Shown in pieces: positions 5,567-8,481 of a DNA stretch of 8,481 bases (the stretch's first letter is position 1; every line of letters begins with the position of its first letter). Origin of the DNA: CAZXCK01 sp964639225 (GTDB taxonomy: Bacteria; Chloroflexota; Anaerolineae; Aggregatilineales; Phototrophicaceae); contig CAZXCK010000159.1 in NCBI GenBank assembly GCA_964639225.1, positions 1-8,481 on the forward strand, written 5' to 3'. The notes under the pieces were generated by a model. It had not been told where the DNA came from. It saw nothing but the letters and a program-made list of their open reading frames with translations, and did not search any database. A program made the position numbers and the translations under genes.

Positions 5567-7570
5567 ATGTTTGAAGACGGCGCTGGTATCGCACTCTTAT
5601 GCAAGCTGGACGGTGTGATCCAGCAGGTGTTGCGCGTTGACTTACCTCTGGATACGTCACCGGAAGCCGGCATTCCGATCACCACATTGTTTGATGAAGC
5701 CAATCAGGGAAAAGTGAAACAGTTCCTGGCCGAAGTCCGCGAGAAGATGGCCGTCTTTGACTGGGAACTCAGCCTGCTGTGTGGGGGACAGTTGATTGTG
5801 CTGCACTTCACCGGTGGCAGGACCGAAGACCAACTGCTGATTGTCGGCGCGACAGCCCGCCATGAGGTCGCGGTGGGCTTCTACGAAGAGATGATGCGCA
5901 TCAACAACGAGCAGCTCAACGTACTGCGCGCCTCACTCAAAGAACAGGCGATGCGCGAACGTGAGCGCGCCGCACGCGATCAGCAGCTTTACCTGGAACT
6001 TTCCAATCTCAACAATGAGTTGGTCAACGCTCAGCGCGAACTGGCCAGGAAGAATGCCACCATCACCCGTGAGCGCGAACGCTACCGCGTAACATCCGAG
6101 TTGATTTCAGATTACGCCTACGGATTCCGAGTCACGCCGGATGGTTCACTCGTGCGCGAGTGGGTCACCGAGGCGTTCACGCGCATCACCGGCTATTCGA
6201 TGGATGAGATAGATGCCGTTGGTGGCTGGGATAAGCTGGTCTATCCGGAAGATAGCGAAATCTTTGAGCGTCGCCTTCAGAGTCTGCTGGCTGGCAATTC
6301 GCATGTCTGCGAGTTTCGTATTGTGAACCGGCAGGGCGGGCTGCGCTGGCTGCGGGATTATGCCCGGCCTGTTTCCGACGAAAGCGGCCAGTCTGTGGAG
6401 CAGATTCTGGGTGCCGCGCAGGACATCACCAGCCAGAAGCAGGCGGCTGAAGCGCTTCAGGAGAGCGAGGAACGCTTTCGCCAACTGGCCGAAGCTATCG
6501 ACGAGGTTTACTGGCTGGCCGACTCGCGTCTCAATCGATTCCTGTATATTGGTCCGGTATTCGAGCATATCTGGGGGCAGCCGCCGGACGATCTGTATGA
6601 CGACCTGGAACGGCTTTATGATACGGTTGTCGATGAGGATCGCGATACACTGGCCGAGTACATCCATACGTTGCGACGTCACGAAGAGGCTAACGGTGCA
6701 CAGCGCGGCATCGAATATCGCATTCAGCGCCCGGATGGCGGCATTCGCTGGCTGCGTACCAAGACATTTTACGTCTATAACTCACAGGGGCATATCTACC
6801 GGATCGCCGGGACGACCGAAGACATCACCGAATATAAGCACAACGAACTCCAGCGCGTCGAGCTGGCGATGGAACGCGAACGCATCGACATTCTGAGTAA
6901 TTTCATTCAGGATGCCTCGCATGAATTCAGAACACCGCTGTCGCTGATTAATCTCAAGCTGCATCTCCTGGGGCGCGTTGGCGACTCGGACCGGCGCAAG
7001 CAGCTAATCGACGAAATACAGGACCAGTCGTATCGCATACTGGCGCTGGTCGATGGACTGGTGACGATGTCTCGCCTCGACTCCGGGCCGGTGCGGCGCG
7101 ACGAACACATGGACATCAACTGGCTGGTGCGGCAGGCGTGCAGTTCGCTGCGCCCGCGGGCGGCGCAAGGCGGCGTGCTGCTGCAAATGGAACTGCACGA
7201 TAAACCGATCATCGTCAGTGGCGACGGCGACGATATGGAGCGCGCGCTGCACAATCTGCTGACGAACGCCATCGCCTATACGCCCAGTGGCGGTATGGTG
7301 ACGGTGCGCTCCGTATACGATTCCGGGGCCATCAGCATCGAGATTGAGGACACTGGCATCGGCATTGAGGATAGCGACCAGATTCGCATTTTTGAGCGAT
7401 TTTACCGCAAGGATTACGCGCATAAGACGCCAGGGTTTGGCCTGGGTCTGCCGATTGCGCGCCGCATTGTTGAACGACATGGTGGCACGCTGGCCGTGCA
7501 GAGCCGCATTGGCAAGGGCAGCACCTTTACCATCCGGCTGCCGCTGCCGCGCATGGCGGCTGTTCAGTGA
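5567..7570 (+). CDS. Soluble PAS-PAS sensor histidine kinase
   Basis: This kinase has 667 residues and no transmembrane segment, so it acts in the cytoplasm. Residues about 1-104 are an unassigned alpha/beta domain, perhaps a diverged PAS. A charged coiled coil (about 105-170) follows, then PAS1 with its PAC tail (about 171-290, ending near AAQDITSQK) and PAS2 (about 299-425, ending TTEDITEYK). The HisKA domain carries phospho-accepting H452 in ASHEFRTPLS. The ATPase domain has N567 in the N box (LLTNAIAYTP), D595 in EDTGIGIE, an F box IFERFYR and a glycine lid GFGLGLP from 623, all intact, so it should be active. TGAGGA (5555-5560) lies 6 bp before the ATG. Co-transcription with the cobalamin sensor 13 bp upstream suggests it reads that sensor's state. 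No response regulator follows; the gene at 496 is a candidate partner. Kinase identity is certain; the signal is inferred. Confidence 0.94.
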   Translation: MFEDGAGIALLCKLDGVIQQVLRVDLPLDTSPEAGIPITTLFDEANQGKVKQFLAEVREKMAVFDWELSLLCGGQLIVLHFTGGRTEDQLLIVGATARHEVAVGFYEEMMRINNEQLNVLRASLKEQAMRERERAARDQQLYLELSNLNNELVNAQRELARKNATITRERERYRVTSELISDYAYGFRVTPDGSLVREWVTEAFTRITGYSMDEIDAVGGWDKLVYPEDSEIFERRLQSLLAGNSHVCEFRIVNRQGGLRWLRDYARPVSDESGQSVEQILGAAQDITSQKQAAEALQESEERFRQLAEAIDEVYWLADSRLNRFLYIGPVFEHIWGQPPDDLYDDLERLYDTVVDEDRDTLAEYIHTLRRHEEANGAQRGIEYRIQRPDGGIRWLRTKTFYVYNSQGHIYRIAGTTEDITEYKHNELQRVELAMERERIDILSNFIQDASHEFRTPLSLINLKLHLLGRVGDSDRRKQLIDEIQDQSYRILALVDGLVTMSRLDSGPVRRDEHMDINWLVRQACSSLRPRAAQGGVLLQMELHDKPIIVSGDGDDMERALHNLLTNAIAYTPSGGMVTVRSVYDSGAISIEIEDTGIGIEDSDQIRIFERFYRKDYAHKTPGFGLGLPIARRIVERHGGTLAVQSRIGKGSTFTIRLPLPRMAAVQ

Positions 7571-8481
7571 GGGTCTAAGCGCAGCCAGGCATAGGCCGCC
7601 GCCAGCCGCCGCCGGTCCGAACTGGTGCCGCCGCTGGCCTCAAACGGCGACTCTAACCGGCTGTGAATCAGTTCAATGCTGGCGATTTCCGCCAGTGCCA
7701 CGATTTCCGCCGGAATCGCCACCGTGTACTCTGCCCAGTCCCGGCTTAAGCTCACCTGCCCGACAATCTGCCCGTTAACGCCCACCGTCACCGTCTGCTC
7801 CGCCGGGAAAGCCGCCGCCTGGAACGTCAGCCGGTAGTCGCTGGCTGGCAGACTTACGCGCAGCGTGCTGGTGTCGCTGTCGCCGGCCCAGCGCGCTGCC
7901 ACGCCGCCGGGCGTCTCCGGGCGGAACCAGCCCTGGCCCACAAAACGACTGTCCTCCACTGCCGCCAGGTTGATCTGTCCGCTGGCCGGTATCCGCAGTT
8001 CATCCGCGCCGATGGCGTCGATGGGGCGCAGCGTCTGCACGCGGACCTGGCTGTGCTGCCAGTGGACACGCGGATCGCGGCTGTAGAGCTGGTCGGCGGT
8101 GGGCACATAATGCCCGTCTCCGTCGAGAATGGCGACCGTCTCCGCGTCGAAGTCGTCGCGGTCTACAATGAGCACGTAACGATAATCGCCGCTGGCGATG
8201 GCGGTACGGGCACGCTCGGCGTCGAAGCGGTAGCGATACAGCAGTGTGTACTCCGGCAGCTCGACCTGAAGCGCGCGGAATGACCCGGCGACGGCGATCA
8301 GCGTGTCGTCCGCTGAATACGCGCGGCGGATGTCGGCGGCGGCCTGGGCCGGTGGCGCGGGCACGCTGCACAGAGTTTGCGCCAGCGGCGCCCCCTGGAC
8401 GATCAGCATCAGGGTGACAGCCAGCCACAGCGCCCGGCGTGCCAGAGGTCGCGCGCCCAGCAGCCGTGCCCAGCCGATGAC
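7564..8481 (-). CDS. C-terminal part of a membrane-anchored extracytoplasmic protein, possibly a GT39-like glycosyltransferase (5' end outside the window)
   Basis: The frame is open from the right edge to a TGA at 7564-7566, giving 305 residues. An internal ATG exists at 8409, but the frame continues upstream with Arg-rich sequence leading into a hydrophobic segment (about 8433-8395, ALWLAVTLMLIV). The true start is therefore probably beyond 8481 and this is the last membrane span of a larger protein. After the span come an alpha/beta part (to about 8100) with YVLIVDRDD and a beta-rich C-terminal part (about 7980-7580). The latter contains WFRPE, RVSLPASDYRLTFQ and VGVNGQIVG, resembling a jelly-roll or Ig-like domain. 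This arrangement is seen in large family-39-type glycosyltransferases, but no catalytic part is visible, so that identity is a guess. It converges on the kinase gene, overlapping it by 7 bp. Confidence 0.75.
   Translation of the reverse strand, partial: VIGWARLLGARPLARRALWLAVTLMLIVQGAPLAQTLCSVPAPPAQAAADIRRAYSADDTLIAVAGSFRALQVELPEYTLLYRYRFDAERARTAIASGDYRYVLIVDRDDFDAETVAILDGDGHYVPTADQLYSRDPRVHWQHSQVRVQTLRPIDAIGADELRIPASGQINLAAVEDSRFVGQGWFRPETPGGVAARWAGDSDTSTLRVSLPASDYRLTFQAAAFPAEQTVTVGVNGQIVGQVSLSRDWAEYTVAIPAEIVALAEIASIELIHSRLESPFEASGGTSSDRRRLAAAYAWLRLDPH

Noticed and set aside
6360..6896. Plus-strand 178-codon frame inside the kinase gene
   Set aside because: It is an out-of-frame shadow over the two PAS domains, which read intact in the main frame.
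8000..8428. Minus-strand 142-codon frame overlapping the right-edge gene
   Set aside because: The product is Arg/His-rich with no domain. The other minus frame continues to the edge, encodes a membrane span and has a plausible protein composition.

Overview
The window looks like chromosomal DNA from a moderately GC-rich bacterium, most likely a member of the Chloroflexota (Anaerolineae-like). This is inferred from three things: the Pro/Thr-rich linker followed by a YELYLPVV-type motif in a secreted protein, the esterase plus CapA content, and the cytoplasmic multi-PAS histidine kinase. No marker gene settles the lineage. There is no sign of a phage, insertion sequence or CRISPR array.

Layout. 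A tRNA-Val(UAC) gene (98-171) with a plausible promoter upstream and a clear intrinsic terminator (207-233) opens the window. After a 260-bp control region come three closely packed plus-strand genes: a REC plus winged-helix response regulator (496-1350), a secreted two-domain protein joining an esterase fold to a CapA-like domain (about 1355-3586), and a small membrane protein with two Asp-box motifs (3596-4294), whose ribosome binding site overlaps the stop of the gene before it. A 188-bp intergenic region with a weak terminator candidate and a TATAAT hexamer separates these from a second two-gene operon: a stand-alone cobalamin-binding sensor of the CarH type without a DNA-binding domain (4483-5553), and 13 bp later a soluble PAS-PAS histidine kinase (5567-7570). 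The kinase gene overlaps by 7 bp the end of a convergent minus-strand gene that runs off the right edge. That gene encodes the membrane-anchored extracytoplasmic C-terminus of a larger protein, possibly a GT39-like glycosyltransferase.

How they may work together. The most interesting reading is a split signalling pathway: a B12 (possibly light-sensing) protein modulates a cytoplasmic histidine kinase, which may phosphorylate the response regulator encoded 3 kb upstream with the cell-envelope genes. The sensor keeps the W-x9-EH and E-x-H-x-x-G signatures of CarH photoreceptors. It has Gln where the Thermus CarH protein has the His that caps cobalt after illumination. Its output would have to be protein-protein, because no DNA-binding domain is present. 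The link between kinase and regulator is inference from neighbourhood only.
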